From contig NZ_JAVJQO010000002.1 of NCBI RefSeq assembly GCF_040218225.1, positions 310,001 through 374,000 of the forward strand: a stretch of DNA of 64,000 nucleotides. Direction: 5' to 3'. The translations under genes and the position numbers were made by a program. The stretch is from Gracilimonas sp. (GTDB taxonomy: Bacteria; Bacteroidota; Rhodothermia; Balneolales; Balneolaceae). Of the stretch, positions 52,380-61,899 are shown piece after piece (the stretch's first letter is position 1; each line of letters begins with the position of its first letter). The notes beneath the pieces were generated by a model. The model saw nothing but the letters and a program-made list of their open reading frames with translations. It had not been told where the DNA came from and did no database searches.

Positions 52380-54182
52380 TTAATTAGCGAGCTCTTTTGC
52401 CATTTCCTCAGCTTCTTCTACCATGCGTTCAAACGAAGCAAGGCCTTTATTCCAAAAATCAGGTTGAGTTATGTCCAATCCCATTTTAGCCACCAAATCA
52501 TGTGGCCATTCTGAACCTCCTGCACTCAACAATTTCAGATATCGGTCCGGGAAACCCTCCGGACGCTGTGTGTATTCTTCATATAAAGCCAATACCAGCA
52601 ATTCCCCGAAAGCATAAGCATATACATAGCCCGGGGTATGCAGGAAATGCGGAATATAGCTCCACCAAATGCTATACTCATCAGTAAGGGTAACAGCATC
52701 TCCATAAAGTGCCTTCTGCTGCTCCATCCATAATTCAGAAAAGCGTTCTTTGGTTAACTCACCTTCTTCTCGTCGAGCCGTATGCATGGCATGTTCAAAA
52801 CGGTTCATCGAAATCTGACGAAATACCGTAGCAATGGTATCATCAATTTTTCCAATCAGCAGAGCCAGCTTTTCTTTTGGATCATCCAGTTCTTTCATCA
52901 GTTTTTGGAACACCAGCATTTCGCCAAAAACGGAGGCGGTCTCTGCCGTGGTTAGCGGTGTTGAAGATTGCAAAACTCCCTGCTGGCGTGATAAGTACTG
53001 ATGTACACCATGTCCCAGTTCATGAGCCAGTGTCTGAACGTCCCGGATTTTCCCATCAAAATTCATGAATACATAAGGGTGAGCCGAAGGAACTGTACTT
53101 GCCGAATACGCACCACCTCGTTTGCCCGGCTTAATAGCCGCATCAATCCAGCTCTTCTCAAAAAACTCTTCTGTAATCTCTCCCATCTGTGGGTGAAACT
53201 TACTGTAAGAGTCCAATACCATTTCTTTGGCTGAATTCCAGCTGATCTTAGCTTCATTTTCCAGGATCGGAGCATATCGGTCATAATCTTTCATCTCATC
53301 AAGACCAAGCAGCTCACGCTTTAGCTTATAGTAGCGTTGCACCAGCTCATATTTCGAAGTCACTGACTCGACAAGAGCCTCAACCGTCTCTTTGTCCGTT
53401 TGATTGGACAGGTTCCTGGAGTCAATCCAACTATCGTACCTTCGAAGTTTATCGTTGGTTGATTTATCAGCTAATACGGTATTAAAAACAAAAGTGAGCT
53501 GACGGCTCAGATCATTGAATTTATCTGTCAATGATTTATGAGCACGAATTCTTAAATCCCGGTCGCTTTCATGCAGCTTACTCAGTACTTCCTGTTCGCT
53601 AAGTTCCTCCCCATCCAGTTCGAATTTGGCAGAACCCAGTGTTTCATCAAAAAAACGAACCCAGGCACTTCGCCCGGTAACGGATTTGGCTGACATAATC
53701 TTTTCCTGACCTTCTTCCAGCACATGCTCTTTATATCGGCGAGAACTCTCCAGGTAGTGTTTGTATTTACTAAGCTCTTCGCTCTCAATCAATTTTTGGG
53801 CTTCTTCATCAGGAACCTGTAGCCATTCTACATCCAGAAAAACCAGCTTTTGGCTTACCTCAGATGAAAGTTCATTCGATTCAGCTACCAGCTTTCCGTA
53901 AGCTGTGTTGGTGGTATCTGTTGACCACTGCAGATACGCAAAAGATCCAATTTTACCGGATAGGTCCAGAATTTTCTCATATTCATCCAGCATTTTCTTG
54001 AAATCAGAGGCATTTAGTTCAGCTATCTTACCCCGATATTTTTTACCAAAAGCTCCAGCATGTTCAACCACCTGCTTTTTGTCTTTGGCAAGTTGTGGGT
54101 CTTCGTTTGATGAATAAAGGTCAGAAAGATCCCAGTTTATATTTTCCGCCCCTGTTTTTTTCTTCGATGAATTCTCGCTCAT
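52380..54182 (-). CDS. pepF: Oligoendopeptidase F (M3 family)
   Basis: A 600-residue cytoplasmic metallopeptidase. The zinc motif LAHELGHGVHQYL (HExxH, about 386-390) is followed by the third ligand Glu in TAETASVFGEML. The surrounding segments (PFVFMNF type: HPYVFMNFDGKIRDVQT; YSIWWSYIPHFLHTPGYVYAYAFGELL) match PepF of family M3B. It cuts peptides of about 7-17 residues, probably to recycle them. It is a single gene, 55 bp before the GAF gene on the same strand. Confidence 0.95.
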   Translation of the reverse strand: MSENSSKKKTGAENINWDLSDLYSSNEDPQLAKDKKQVVEHAGAFGKKYRGKIAELNASDFKKMLDEYEKILDLSGKIGSFAYLQWSTDTTNTAYGKLVAESNELSSEVSQKLVFLDVEWLQVPDEEAQKLIESEELSKYKHYLESSRRYKEHVLEEGQEKIMSAKSVTGRSAWVRFFDETLGSAKFELDGEELSEQEVLSKLHESDRDLRIRAHKSLTDKFNDLSRQLTFVFNTVLADKSTNDKLRRYDSWIDSRNLSNQTDKETVEALVESVTSKYELVQRYYKLKRELLGLDEMKDYDRYAPILENEAKISWNSAKEMVLDSYSKFHPQMGEITEEFFEKSWIDAAIKPGKRGGAYSASTVPSAHPYVFMNFDGKIRDVQTLAHELGHGVHQYLSRQQGVLQSSTPLTTAETASVFGEMLVFQKLMKELDDPKEKLALLIGKIDDTIATVFRQISMNRFEHAMHTARREEGELTKERFSELWMEQQKALYGDAVTLTDEYSIWWSYIPHFLHTPGYVYAYAFGELLVLALYEEYTQRPEGFPDRYLKLLSAGGSEWPHDLVAKMGLDITQPDFWNKGLASFERMVEEAEEMAKELAN

Positions 54183-54348
54183 TCCTTAATCTTTTGAGTC
54201 TTTCGCCAGTTTGATTTTACGAGCTTGAATATAGGGGTTGCCGAAAGCGAATTAAAGACATCTTTCGAACTAAAGTCAGAATATTATTAATGGGAAAACA
54301 TCCGTGTTCTTCTTACTGAAATTCAATATTTAAATCGAACTTTAGCGC

Positions 54349-55812
54349 CTAGATATTTGAATGTGGGCCTCTTTCGGAGATCTCAAATTTGAATCTCAAC
54401 TTAAATCTTCCCTTTGTAACCACATCATAATCTGCATGAAGCTGGTCAAGTTGGGCTTGAATAAGATTCAATCCCAGGCTTTTTGAATTATGGAAAGTAT
54501 TATCACCCCTAAAACCCGGGCCATTATCCTGGTAGGTAAATTCCAGGTGATTTTTATCACTCTTCATTGATATATCTATGCGACCATCAAAAATTTTAAG
54601 GAAGGCATACTTAAATGAATTGGTCAATAGCTCGTTCATTAGTAATCCGAGCGGGATCGCCTGATTAATATTCACCTCATAGTCTTCCAGATCGAGATTT
54701 ATCTCTACATCTGTTTTCATTTGCATGGTTCGATGAATAGCCGGTATCAACTGATCTAGGTAATTCTTGATATTGACTGACGACAGTTTTTCAGTCTGAT
54801 ACATCAGTTCATGAACCATAGCAATGGAATGAATCCGGTTAATACTCCGCTGAAGAGGCAGCTTCAATTCACTATCTGTTTCCATGCTTTGCAACTCAAG
54901 TAATCCGGAAACAATCGCCAGATTATTCTTTACACGATGATGGATTTCTGAAAGCAAGGTCGTCTTTTCCCGAAGAGCATCTTTAAGGATTGTCTGCTGA
55001 TCATTAATCTCCCTTTCAAACTCGATTCTCTTGGTAATATCAATAAAGGTAGTAACAACACGCTCAAGGTTTCCCTCTTCATCGAGGTCTGGGTTTGAAT
55101 CTACCTGAAACCAGTGATATTGTTGTTCTTTCGGGTTGTATACACCCATAATTACATCCCGCACTTCCTTTTTTGTAGCAATGGCGATGGCCGCAGGAAG
55201 TTCATCACCTGGAAATTTTGAGCCGTCTATTTTTATTATGTCCCATTTCTCATCATAAACCGAACGACCATACAAGTCATTTTTGGTGACACCCAGCAAT
55301 TCTTCTGCTTTAGTATTGGATAATAAAATGCTTGAATCAACATCCTGAATTACTACCCCAAGCTGCAAATCATCAATTAATGTATTTAGTGTTTTATCAG
55401 AAAAATCATTAGCCGTTTTTTCTTTTTCCACAGCAACCAGATCGTGCCCAATATGGATGATCAGATTCTTTTTCTGGCTGGAATTTTTAGTTTTTGTGCA
55501 TTCCCACTTTACGCTTTTGTATCGGTTGGTATTCTTTACTCTATTGCGATTTATTATTTGCAATGGCCCTTTAAAATTTTCATTCGAACAGACCACCATC
55601 CCTTCAGAGATAGACTCAACGTCAGTTGGATGGAGCGTATCTTTAAAATTCAGGGCCGTAAAACTTTCCGGTGCGTGTAAAAAGCTATTTTTATAGTGCT
55701 GGTTTGCAAAAACAATATCTCCCTTGGTATTTGTTACAACCAAGTACGTACTCTTAGAATGAATAAGCCATTCATTTATCTCTAAGGCAAGGTCTTTATG
55801 ACTAAACTTCAA
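54349..55812 (-). CDS. PAS-domain sensor histidine kinase (HisKA_2 type)
   Basis: A 487-residue soluble kinase. A first PAS-like domain (about 20-125), a second PAS domain with a PAC motif (about 145-262, containing YGRSVYDEKW and VTTFIDITKRIEFE), then the HisKA_2 dimerisation helix TLLSEIHHRVKNNLAIVSGLLE (His291 or His292; the pair precedes RVKNNL) and a HATPase domain (LLMNELLTNSFKYAF, DNGPGF, LGLNLIQAQLDQL). There is no receiver or membrane segment. Its response regulator is not nearby. Confidence 0.92.
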   Translation of the reverse strand: MKFSHKDLALEINEWLIHSKSTYLVVTNTKGDIVFANQHYKNSFLHAPESFTALNFKDTLHPTDVESISEGMVVCSNENFKGPLQIINRNRVKNTNRYKSVKWECTKTKNSSQKKNLIIHIGHDLVAVEKEKTANDFSDKTLNTLIDDLQLGVVIQDVDSSILLSNTKAEELLGVTKNDLYGRSVYDEKWDIIKIDGSKFPGDELPAAIAIATKKEVRDVIMGVYNPKEQQYHWFQVDSNPDLDEEGNLERVVTTFIDITKRIEFEREINDQQTILKDALREKTTLLSEIHHRVKNNLAIVSGLLELQSMETDSELKLPLQRSINRIHSIAMVHELMYQTEKLSSVNIKNYLDQLIPAIHRTMQMKTDVEINLDLEDYEVNINQAIPLGLLMNELLTNSFKYAFLKIFDGRIDISMKSDKNHLEFTYQDNGPGFRGDNTFHNSKSLGLNLIQAQLDQLHADYDVVTKGRFKLRFKFEISERGPHSNI

Positions 55813-56165
55813 TGTAGTATTTCCTCAAGGCAACGTTTAATCGGATGTACCTGTAAGGCCCCAACTTAAATTAGCCAATACACCTATCTTAAATGTGCTC
55901 TCTGTTTAACTCGTATTTATTCCTTCCAATAATTACTTCGAATGTAGCTAATGGAAAAGTACAATACCACTGGCCGTAAAGTTTTCTTTTTACCCTTTGC
56001 GTATTTTTAACTTAGAGCTTTCAGAAAATGTCGTTTTTTAAGAATGTAATCCTTAATTTTCGGGTTAGTTAAATACATGCTAAATATTCAAAATCTGAAT
56101 CTTTAGAGCTGAATTTTCATTACCTATTTAAATCGCTGCCAAAACCCTGTAGAGGTTAATCACCA
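55813..56165. other. Intergenic region between the HisKA_2 kinase and the KGD gene
   Basis: These 353 bp lie between divergent genes. No gene is supported. It must hold both promoters; a TACCCTTTG near 55992 resembles the -7 box with one extra base. A ribosome-binding site AGAGG sits about 10 bp before the TTG start of the KGD gene. Confidence 0.4.
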
Positions 56166-59100
56166 TTGAAATCACTTGAAGCCGTATTTGGCCCTAACTC
56201 TGCGCTTGTAGAAGAACTATACGATCAATATAAAAATGAACCGGAATCGGTTCCTGCCCATTGGAAAAGATATTTTGATGAACTTGAGGGTAAACCGGTA
56301 GACGCTACCGAGCCTGAAGAATTACAACCTTCAGAATCAACTACAACCGTATCTTCGAATGGTGCTGATGCAGCTGAAGCAAAGCAAGCTCCCTCTAAAA
56401 ACAAAAAGGAGTCTAAAAAAGAAGTAGAAGCTCCTAAAAATGCCACTCTTGAGAAAATAAAGGGCGTGGCCACAAAGATCGTAGAGAATATGGACGAAAG
56501 TCTGGAAGTACCTACGGCAACTTCTCTTCGGGTGCTTCCTGTAAAAATGATGGTGGAAGACCGCAGCATTATCAACCGCCATTTATTAAGACGAAATGAA
56601 CCCAAAGCTTCCTTCACTCACTTTATTGCCTGGGCAATTATCAGGGCGCTTAAAGATTTTCCAAATTTAAACAGCTCTTACCTGTATAAAGACGATAACC
56701 ACTATCGTGTAGTGCCTGATTCTGTGAACCTGGGTGTGGCTGTTGACCTTCAAAGTAAAGACGGTTCACGTAACCTGGTGGTTCCAAACATTAAGGGCGT
56801 AGATAAAATGAACTTCAAAGAGTTTTTGCATGCTTACGCGGAACTCATTGACAAAGCCCGAAACGGGAACCTCCAAATTGAAGACTTCCAGAATACCACC
56901 ATTAGTATTACAAATCCTGGTACTATAGGAACGGTTTCTTCCGTTCCCCGCCTGATGAAAACCCAGGGAGCTATTATTGCTACCGGTGCTATTGACTATC
57001 CTGCTGAATATCGTGCGATGTCAAAAGATGTACTGAATCAGCTTGGTGTAAGTAAAGTGATGACGGTTACTTCTACTTATGACCACCGCGTTATTCAGGG
57101 AGCTGAGTCCGGCATGTTTCTGAAGAAAATGGATGATTTGCTCAGCGGACAGGAAGATTTTTATGAGCAGATTTTTGCGGATCTGGATATCCCCTATGAA
57201 CCTCTTCCTTATGGTGAGGACACTTATTCTGGTCCATTTGGCGGTGGTTCTCCAACACTTGAGCATGACAGCCGTGTCGTCGGCGTTTGGAGATTGATTA
57301 ACATGTATCGTATGCGCGGACATGTTCTTGCTGATCTTGATCCACTTCAAAAAGAGCCGGGTAAAAACCCGGAATTGGATCTGGATTACTACGGACTTTC
57401 ACTATGGGATCTCGACCGTGAGTTCTACTGCGGAGGACTTGGAGGGAAAGAGCGGGCTACACTTCGCGAGATCATCAGTCTGCTCCGTGATACCTATTGT
57501 GGAAATATTGGTGTTGAATATATGCACTTGCTGGATCTTGAAGAGCGTAAGTGGCTTCGTGAGTCCATGGAATCTACCGGCAACAATGCCCAGCTTGAGA
57601 AAAATGACAAGCGTGAAATTCTGCATAAGCTGAATCAGGCGATGGCCTTTGAAGAGTTTCTGCATAAGAAATACATCGGGCACAAGAGATTTTCTCTGGA
57701 AGGAGCCGACACGCTCATCCCTATGATTCACTTCATGCTTGAACGAGCTGGTGAACATGGAATTGAGAAAATGTTTATGGGTATGGCTCACCGCGGACGT
57801 TTAAATATGCTCGTAAACATCATGAACAAACCTTATCACCGGGTATTTGCAGAGTTTGAAGGAAACATTGACCCCGACTCTATTCAGGGCTCCGGTGACG
57901 TAAAATATCACCTTGGTGCCAGAGGAGTTCATAAAGCTGCTAATGGAGCTGAGATTGATCTTCAGCTCATGCCAAACCCTTCACACCTTGAAGCTGTAAA
58001 TCCGGTAGTTGAGGGTGCTGTTCGTGCCATGCAGGATCATCACGAAAAAGAAGATCCTGCCAAACGCGTAGTTCCTGTACTCATGCACGGAGATGCCGCA
58101 TTTGCAGGACAAGGGGTTGTAGCAGAAACTCTGAATATGTCGCAGCTGGAAGGTTATAAAACCGGTGGCACAATGCACATAATCATCAATAACCAAATCG
58201 GGTTCACTACCCTGCCAAAAGACGGGCGATCCACTGAATATGCTTCCGACCTTGCTAAGATGATACTTGCTCCTATCTTCCATGTGAATGGAGATACGCC
58301 GGAAGCAGCTGTTCATGCGATGAAAATGGCACTGGACTATCGTCAAAAATTTGGCAAGGATGTTATTATTGACCTCATCGGTTATCGTAAACACGGACAT
58401 AATGAAGGCGATGAACCTGCTTTCACACAACCGGGCATGTACAAAGAGATTAACGACCATGCGCCGGTTCGCGATCTTTACACCGAACACCTGGTTAAAA
58501 ACGGGGAGCTCACCAAAGAGGAAACCCAGCAGATTTTTGATGAATTTGATCAACTGTTGCAGGAAGCTTTCGAGGATGCTAAAAAAGCTCCAAATCTTGA
58601 GATTACAGAAAACCTGATAGATCGTACTGAAACTCCTCAGGATAAATGGAAAGCTTATCCGGATACCACCTATCCTGCTGAAGATCTCAAGGAAATTGCC
58701 GTTAAGTTAAATACGGTACCTAAAGACTTTGACGCCAATCCCAAGTTGCTCAAACAACTGGCTAAAAGAGCAGAAATCGTTAACAATAACGAAAAGAAAA
58801 TAGATTGGGGTTTTGCCGAGCTCCTGGCTTTTGGCTCACTGCTGAAAACAGGAACTACCATCCGCCTTACCGGGCAGGATGTAGAGCGGGGAACTTTCTC
58901 TCACCGCCATGCTGTACTGCACGGAACAGAGACTAATCAAAAGTTCACGCCGCTAAACAACCTTACTGAAGATCAAGCCAGATTTCATGTTCATAACAGT
59001 TTGTTAAGTGAATTTGCAGCTCTCGGTTTTGAATTTGGATACAGTGCTGAAAAACTGGATGCCCTGGTGATCTGGGAAGCTCAGTTTGGTGATTTTGCTA

Positions 59101-59828
59101 ATGGAGCTCAGGTCATTATAGACCAATTCATTTCTTCAAGTGAAGCGAAATGGGGACAAAAAACAGCCTTAGTAATGAACCTCCCCCATGGATATGAAGG
59201 TCAGGGGCCGGAGCACTCATCAGCCCGACTGGAGCGTTTCCTGCAACTTTGTGCAGAAGACAATATGCAGGTGATGAATCTAACAACTCCGGCTCAATAT
59301 TATCATATGCTGCGCCGGCAAGCCCTCCAGGAGCACAAGCGTCCGGCTATACTGATGACACCCAAGAGTTTGTTGCGTCACCCAATGGCAACATCCAGCA
59401 GAGATGAACTGGCTGATGGAAAATTCCAGCCTTTCATCGTAGATAAAGACTTCACCGATCCTAAAAACCTCAAGCGTCTTGTAATCTGCTCCGGTAAAGT
59501 GTATTACGACCTTCTCAAATATCGGCAAGAGAACGAAATCGAAAACGTAGCTATTGCCCGGCTTGAGCAATTCTATCCATTTGCTGATGACGAGATTATG
59601 GATCAACTCAAAGACTTCACCAATGTAAAAGACATTGTATGGTGTCAGGAAGAACCTAAAAATATGGGTGCCTGGAACTTTGTAGCTCCACGATTTATGG
59701 AGCTCTTACAAGATGGGCAAAAACTCAGTTATGCAGGCCGTCAGGCTTCCGCTTCTCCAGCTGCGGGTCAGAAGAAGATTCACGAAGCTGAGCAGAATAA
59801 GCTGATCGAGGATGCTATGAAGGTTTAA
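56166..59828 (+). CDS. Fused 2-oxoglutarate dehydrogenase E1 / dihydrolipoamide succinyltransferase-like (KGD type)
   Basis: A 1220-residue protein starting with TTG (AGAGG site upstream); the N-terminal SLEAVFGPNSALVEELYDQY matches the usual E1 start. An Ala/Lys/Glu linker (about 45-95) leads to an E2 catalytic domain without lipoyl domain (about 110-330, with STYDHRVIQGAESG, His near 306). The thiamine-diphosphate E1 part follows: HRGRLN near 540, GDAAFAGQGVVAETLNMS near 641, and GPEHSSARLERFLQL near 1020. This is the mycobacterial Kgd/SucA arrangement. It oxidises 2-oxoglutarate in the TCA cycle with separate lipoyl E2 and E3 proteins. Confidence 0.95.
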   Translation: MKSLEAVFGPNSALVEELYDQYKNEPESVPAHWKRYFDELEGKPVDATEPEELQPSESTTTVSSNGADAAEAKQAPSKNKKESKKEVEAPKNATLEKIKGVATKIVENMDESLEVPTATSLRVLPVKMMVEDRSIINRHLLRRNEPKASFTHFIAWAIIRALKDFPNLNSSYLYKDDNHYRVVPDSVNLGVAVDLQSKDGSRNLVVPNIKGVDKMNFKEFLHAYAELIDKARNGNLQIEDFQNTTISITNPGTIGTVSSVPRLMKTQGAIIATGAIDYPAEYRAMSKDVLNQLGVSKVMTVTSTYDHRVIQGAESGMFLKKMDDLLSGQEDFYEQIFADLDIPYEPLPYGEDTYSGPFGGGSPTLEHDSRVVGVWRLINMYRMRGHVLADLDPLQKEPGKNPELDLDYYGLSLWDLDREFYCGGLGGKERATLREIISLLRDTYCGNIGVEYMHLLDLEERKWLRESMESTGNNAQLEKNDKREILHKLNQAMAFEEFLHKKYIGHKRFSLEGADTLIPMIHFMLERAGEHGIEKMFMGMAHRGRLNMLVNIMNKPYHRVFAEFEGNIDPDSIQGSGDVKYHLGARGVHKAANGAEIDLQLMPNPSHLEAVNPVVEGAVRAMQDHHEKEDPAKRVVPVLMHGDAAFAGQGVVAETLNMSQLEGYKTGGTMHIIINNQIGFTTLPKDGRSTEYASDLAKMILAPIFHVNGDTPEAAVHAMKMALDYRQKFGKDVIIDLIGYRKHGHNEGDEPAFTQPGMYKEINDHAPVRDLYTEHLVKNGELTKEETQQIFDEFDQLLQEAFEDAKKAPNLEITENLIDRTETPQDKWKAYPDTTYPAEDLKEIAVKLNTVPKDFDANPKLLKQLAKRAEIVNNNEKKIDWGFAELLAFGSLLKTGTTIRLTGQDVERGTFSHRHAVLHGTETNQKFTPLNNLTEDQARFHVHNSLLSEFAALGFEFGYSAEKLDALVIWEAQFGDFANGAQVIIDQFISSSEAKWGQKTALVMNLPHGYEGQGPEHSSARLERFLQLCAEDNMQVMNLTTPAQYYHMLRRQALQEHKRPAILMTPKSLLRHPMATSSRDELADGKFQPFIVDKDFTDPKNLKRLVICSGKVYYDLLKYRQENEIENVAIARLEQFYPFADDEIMDQLKDFTNVKDIVWCQEEPKNMGAWNFVAPRFMELLQDGQKLSYAGRQASASPAAGQKKIHEAEQNKLIEDAMKV

Positions 59829-59852
59829 TTATTTCGAGTAATTTAAAATCTA

Positions 59853-59886
59853 AAGCCCGTCAGTAATTTACTGACGGGCTTTTTTA
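59853..59886 (+). terminator. Terminator of the KGD gene
   Basis: The perfect stem AAGCCCGTCAGTAA / TTACTGACGGGCTT with almost no loop is followed by six T. Confidence 0.93.
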
Positions 59887-59909
59887 TTGCTTAATCATCT
59901 GCTGAAAGT

Positions 59910-59917
59910 TACTTTTG
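59910..59917 (+). promoter_or_regulatory. Bacteroidota-type promoter (TTG - 20 bp - TACTTTTG)
   Basis: TACTTTTG is a full TAnnTTTG match, and a TTG at 59887-59889 lies 20 bp before it, close to the -33/-7 spacing known for Bacteroidota. It is 28 bp before the ATG of the YdeI-like gene. Confidence 0.5.
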
Positions 59918-59945
59918 TATCTATGCAAGAAATAGGTCCTTTTAA

Positions 59946-60539
59946 ATGACAAAACTAAAATCTGTCAAAGAATACATTTCAAAGCATTCGCAGTGGACAG
60001 AAAGCCTGAACCATCTGCATAAGCTCATCTCCAAAACTGAACTTGAATCAGATATCAAATGGGGACAGCCAACCTATTCTTTGGATGGAAAGAATGTTGT
60101 GGGTATCGGAGCTTTCAAAGAGCATTTCGGTCTTTGGTTCTTTAATGGTGCTTTGCTGGATGATCCCGAGGGACACCTTCATAATGCCCAGGAAGGCAAG
60201 ACCAAAGCTATGCGCCAGCTTCGATATACCTCTTTTGAAGAATTGGACGACAAGATTATTACTGAGTTTCTGCATCAGGCTATTGAGAATCAGAGAGCCG
60301 GTAAAGAAGTTAAAATCAATACCAGCAGAGAAGCAAAAATACCTCCCCTGCTTGCAACTGCTTTTGAAAATGATGAAGAGTTAAAAACACAGTTCGAGGA
60401 GCTAACTCCGGGCAGGAAGCGGGAATACGCTCAGTATATTTCTGAAGCTAAACAAGAGGCCACCAAACAGCGACGACTGGATAAAATCATCCCGATGATT
60501 AAACAAGGAGTCGGGTTAAGTGATAAATATCAGAAGTAG
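59946..60539 (+). CDS. YdeI/OmpD-associated, DUF1801-type protein
   Basis: A 197-residue cytoplasmic protein. The N-terminal DUF1801-like fold (residues 1-115) has ESDIKWGQPTYSLDGKNVVGIGAFKEHFGLWFF (read in two parts), the usual pattern of a small SCP2-like alpha/beta domain. The C-terminal part (about 125-195) has IPPLLATAFENDEELKTQFEEL and GRKREYAQYISEAKQEATKQRR, which is the bacteriocin-protection YdeI/OmpD module. The function is poorly known; it is a common stand-alone gene. Confidence 0.85.
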   Translation: MTKLKSVKEYISKHSQWTESLNHLHKLISKTELESDIKWGQPTYSLDGKNVVGIGAFKEHFGLWFFNGALLDDPEGHLHNAQEGKTKAMRQLRYTSFEELDDKIITEFLHQAIENQRAGKEVKINTSREAKIPPLLATAFENDEELKTQFEELTPGRKREYAQYISEAKQEATKQRRLDKIIPMIKQGVGLSDKYQK

Positions 60540-60712
60540 TAAAATATTTAACCTACATCATCGCCTTCCTCAAGTAATTTCTTTTTATTTCCTTAACTAG
60601 CCATATTCATTTGCAGTTGTAGTTTTTCCGGCTAAATTAAATCATAATGCTTTGTATGCAATAGATTTACCCGATTACTGTTCAAATTAACCCACGAAAT
60701 TGGTGATATATA

Positions 60713-60940
60713 ATGAAGAAATTAAAACTCACACTCGTAGCGGTATTATGTCTTATTCTGATATTGATAATCATACAAAATACGGCTTCTGTTGAAGCCC
60801 ATTTTCTATGGTTTTCAACGGACATGTCGCTGGTGGTTCTCTTATTTTTAACCGGAGTTATTGGTTTGATATCAGGTCTGATACTTGGATTTCTTATTAA
60901 AGGTAAAGATCATAAAAAACCTTCCACAGACGCTGAATAA
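60713..60940 (+). CDS. LapA-domain (DUF1049) small membrane protein
   Basis: A 75-residue protein with two membrane helices (about 5-23 and 40-63) and a short loop with QNTASVEAHFLWF between them, which is the LapA/DUF1049 signature, and a basic/acidic tail (KGKDHKKPSTDAE). In Escherichia coli LapA works with LapB in lipopolysaccharide control. Here no LapB gene is adjacent, so the role is only suggested. Confidence 0.85.
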   Translation: MKKLKLTLVAVLCLILILIIIQNTASVEAHFLWFSTDMSLVVLLFLTGVIGLISGLILGFLIKGKDHKKPSTDAE

Positions 60941-60963
60941 TTTACATCGAATGGAGAACTCTT

Positions 60964-61353
60964 TCAGAGTTCATATTTAAACTCGTAGAAGTGTTTTCCG
61001 TCCTCAATGTTGATAGCCATCTTTCCCGACAACCCCTCCAGTTCATCTGTTCCGGAATCAGGAACTACTTCTAAAATCAACTTTTGATCTCCTTTATTCA
61101 TAATCCCAAAGTGCTGCAACACAAAACTCCCTTTCTTCCCTGATAAAGTTCCTGTTACCTGCTCGATGGCTACATATCCTGCTGATCCCTTGACGGGAGT
61201 CATCGCACTCAACATCTCTCCTTTACTGGTAGCATTCAGTTCCCCTTCAAACGTTTTGTCAATCGACATACGGTTCAATGAAATACCTTCTGCTCCTTTA
61301 GCATAAGCCTCGATTGGATTCAGCTTTACTTCAAACTCACCCGATATTTTCAT
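60964..61353 (-). CDS. DUF3224 domain protein
   Basis: A 129-residue protein of the DUF3224 family, a compact beta-barrel fold. Typical segments: MSIDKTFEGELNATSKGEML, GSAGYVAIEQVTGTLSGKKGSFVLQHFG, and EVVPDSGTDELEGLSGKMAINIEDGKHFYEFKYEL (the last two being read in parts). The function of the family is unknown. Its ATG overlaps the stop of the upstream gene (61350) by four bases (ATGA), so they form an operon. Confidence 0.88.
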   Translation of the reverse strand: MKISGEFEVKLNPIEAYAKGAEGISLNRMSIDKTFEGELNATSKGEMLSAMTPVKGSAGYVAIEQVTGTLSGKKGSFVLQHFGIMNKGDQKLILEVVPDSGTDELEGLSGKMAINIEDGKHFYEFKYEL

Positions 61354-61775
61354 GAATCTTTGCTTTGAAATTTTGCAGCTAACACAGCCCCCAGATAAGC
61401 CATTGGGATATATGCTCCCAACAGATCTACAGCGTTAAACCAAAGTGGTGACGGTAACACAGCCACATTTGCAATTCCTCCTATCAAAAAGAATGCCCCA
61501 ACACCCAGTGCCCATTTCTTTTGAGATGATGTTGCGATTAGCGCCGTTAATAACGCCCCAACCAAAGTGCCAAGAGCATGAGCCAGAAATGGCATCAAAA
61601 AATTGATGGGTTTGAAAAGATGCATGGACTCCTGCAGTCCTTCCATGGTAGTCACATCTGCCCCTGCCGGTGGAGGGATAATAGAACTGCTGATCATGAT
61701 AATTCCCATATTAACAAATCCCCCAACCACCAATCCGGTAATTAGAGCAAGAATATTTCTGACGACTGGTTTCAT
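61350..61775 (-). CDS. Small integral membrane protein of unknown function
   Basis: A 141-residue protein with about four membrane helices: roughly 7-30 (ILALITGLVVGGFVNMGIIM), 55-80 (INFLMPFLAHALGTLVGALL), 88-107 (ALGVGAFFLIGGIANVAVLP) and 115-135 (LLGAYIPMAYLGAVLAA). I recognise no named family. It is coupled by ATGA overlap to the DUF3224 gene. Confidence 0.75.
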   Translation of the reverse strand: MKPVVRNILALITGLVVGGFVNMGIIMISSSIIPPPAGADVTTMEGLQESMHLFKPINFLMPFLAHALGTLVGALLTALIATSSQKKWALGVGAFFLIGGIANVAVLPSPLWFNAVDLLGAYIPMAYLGAVLAAKFQSKDS

Positions 61776-61831
61776 AGCAATTGGATTAATTGACTGTAAG
61801 ACAGGAGATTATAGTGAAACCGTTAAGCAAT

Positions 61832-61864
61832 AAAAAACCCCGCACAACAAAATGTGCAGGGTTT
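61832..61864 (-). terminator. Terminator of groESL
   Basis: AAACCCCGCACA and TGTGCAGGGTTT pair with one C-A mismatch across a 6-nt loop, with a T-run of six on the minus strand. It lies 36 bp after the groEL stop. Confidence 0.85.
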
Positions 61865-61899
61865 CTAAATCTTGTCAGAGATTTATGAGGGATGATGGT

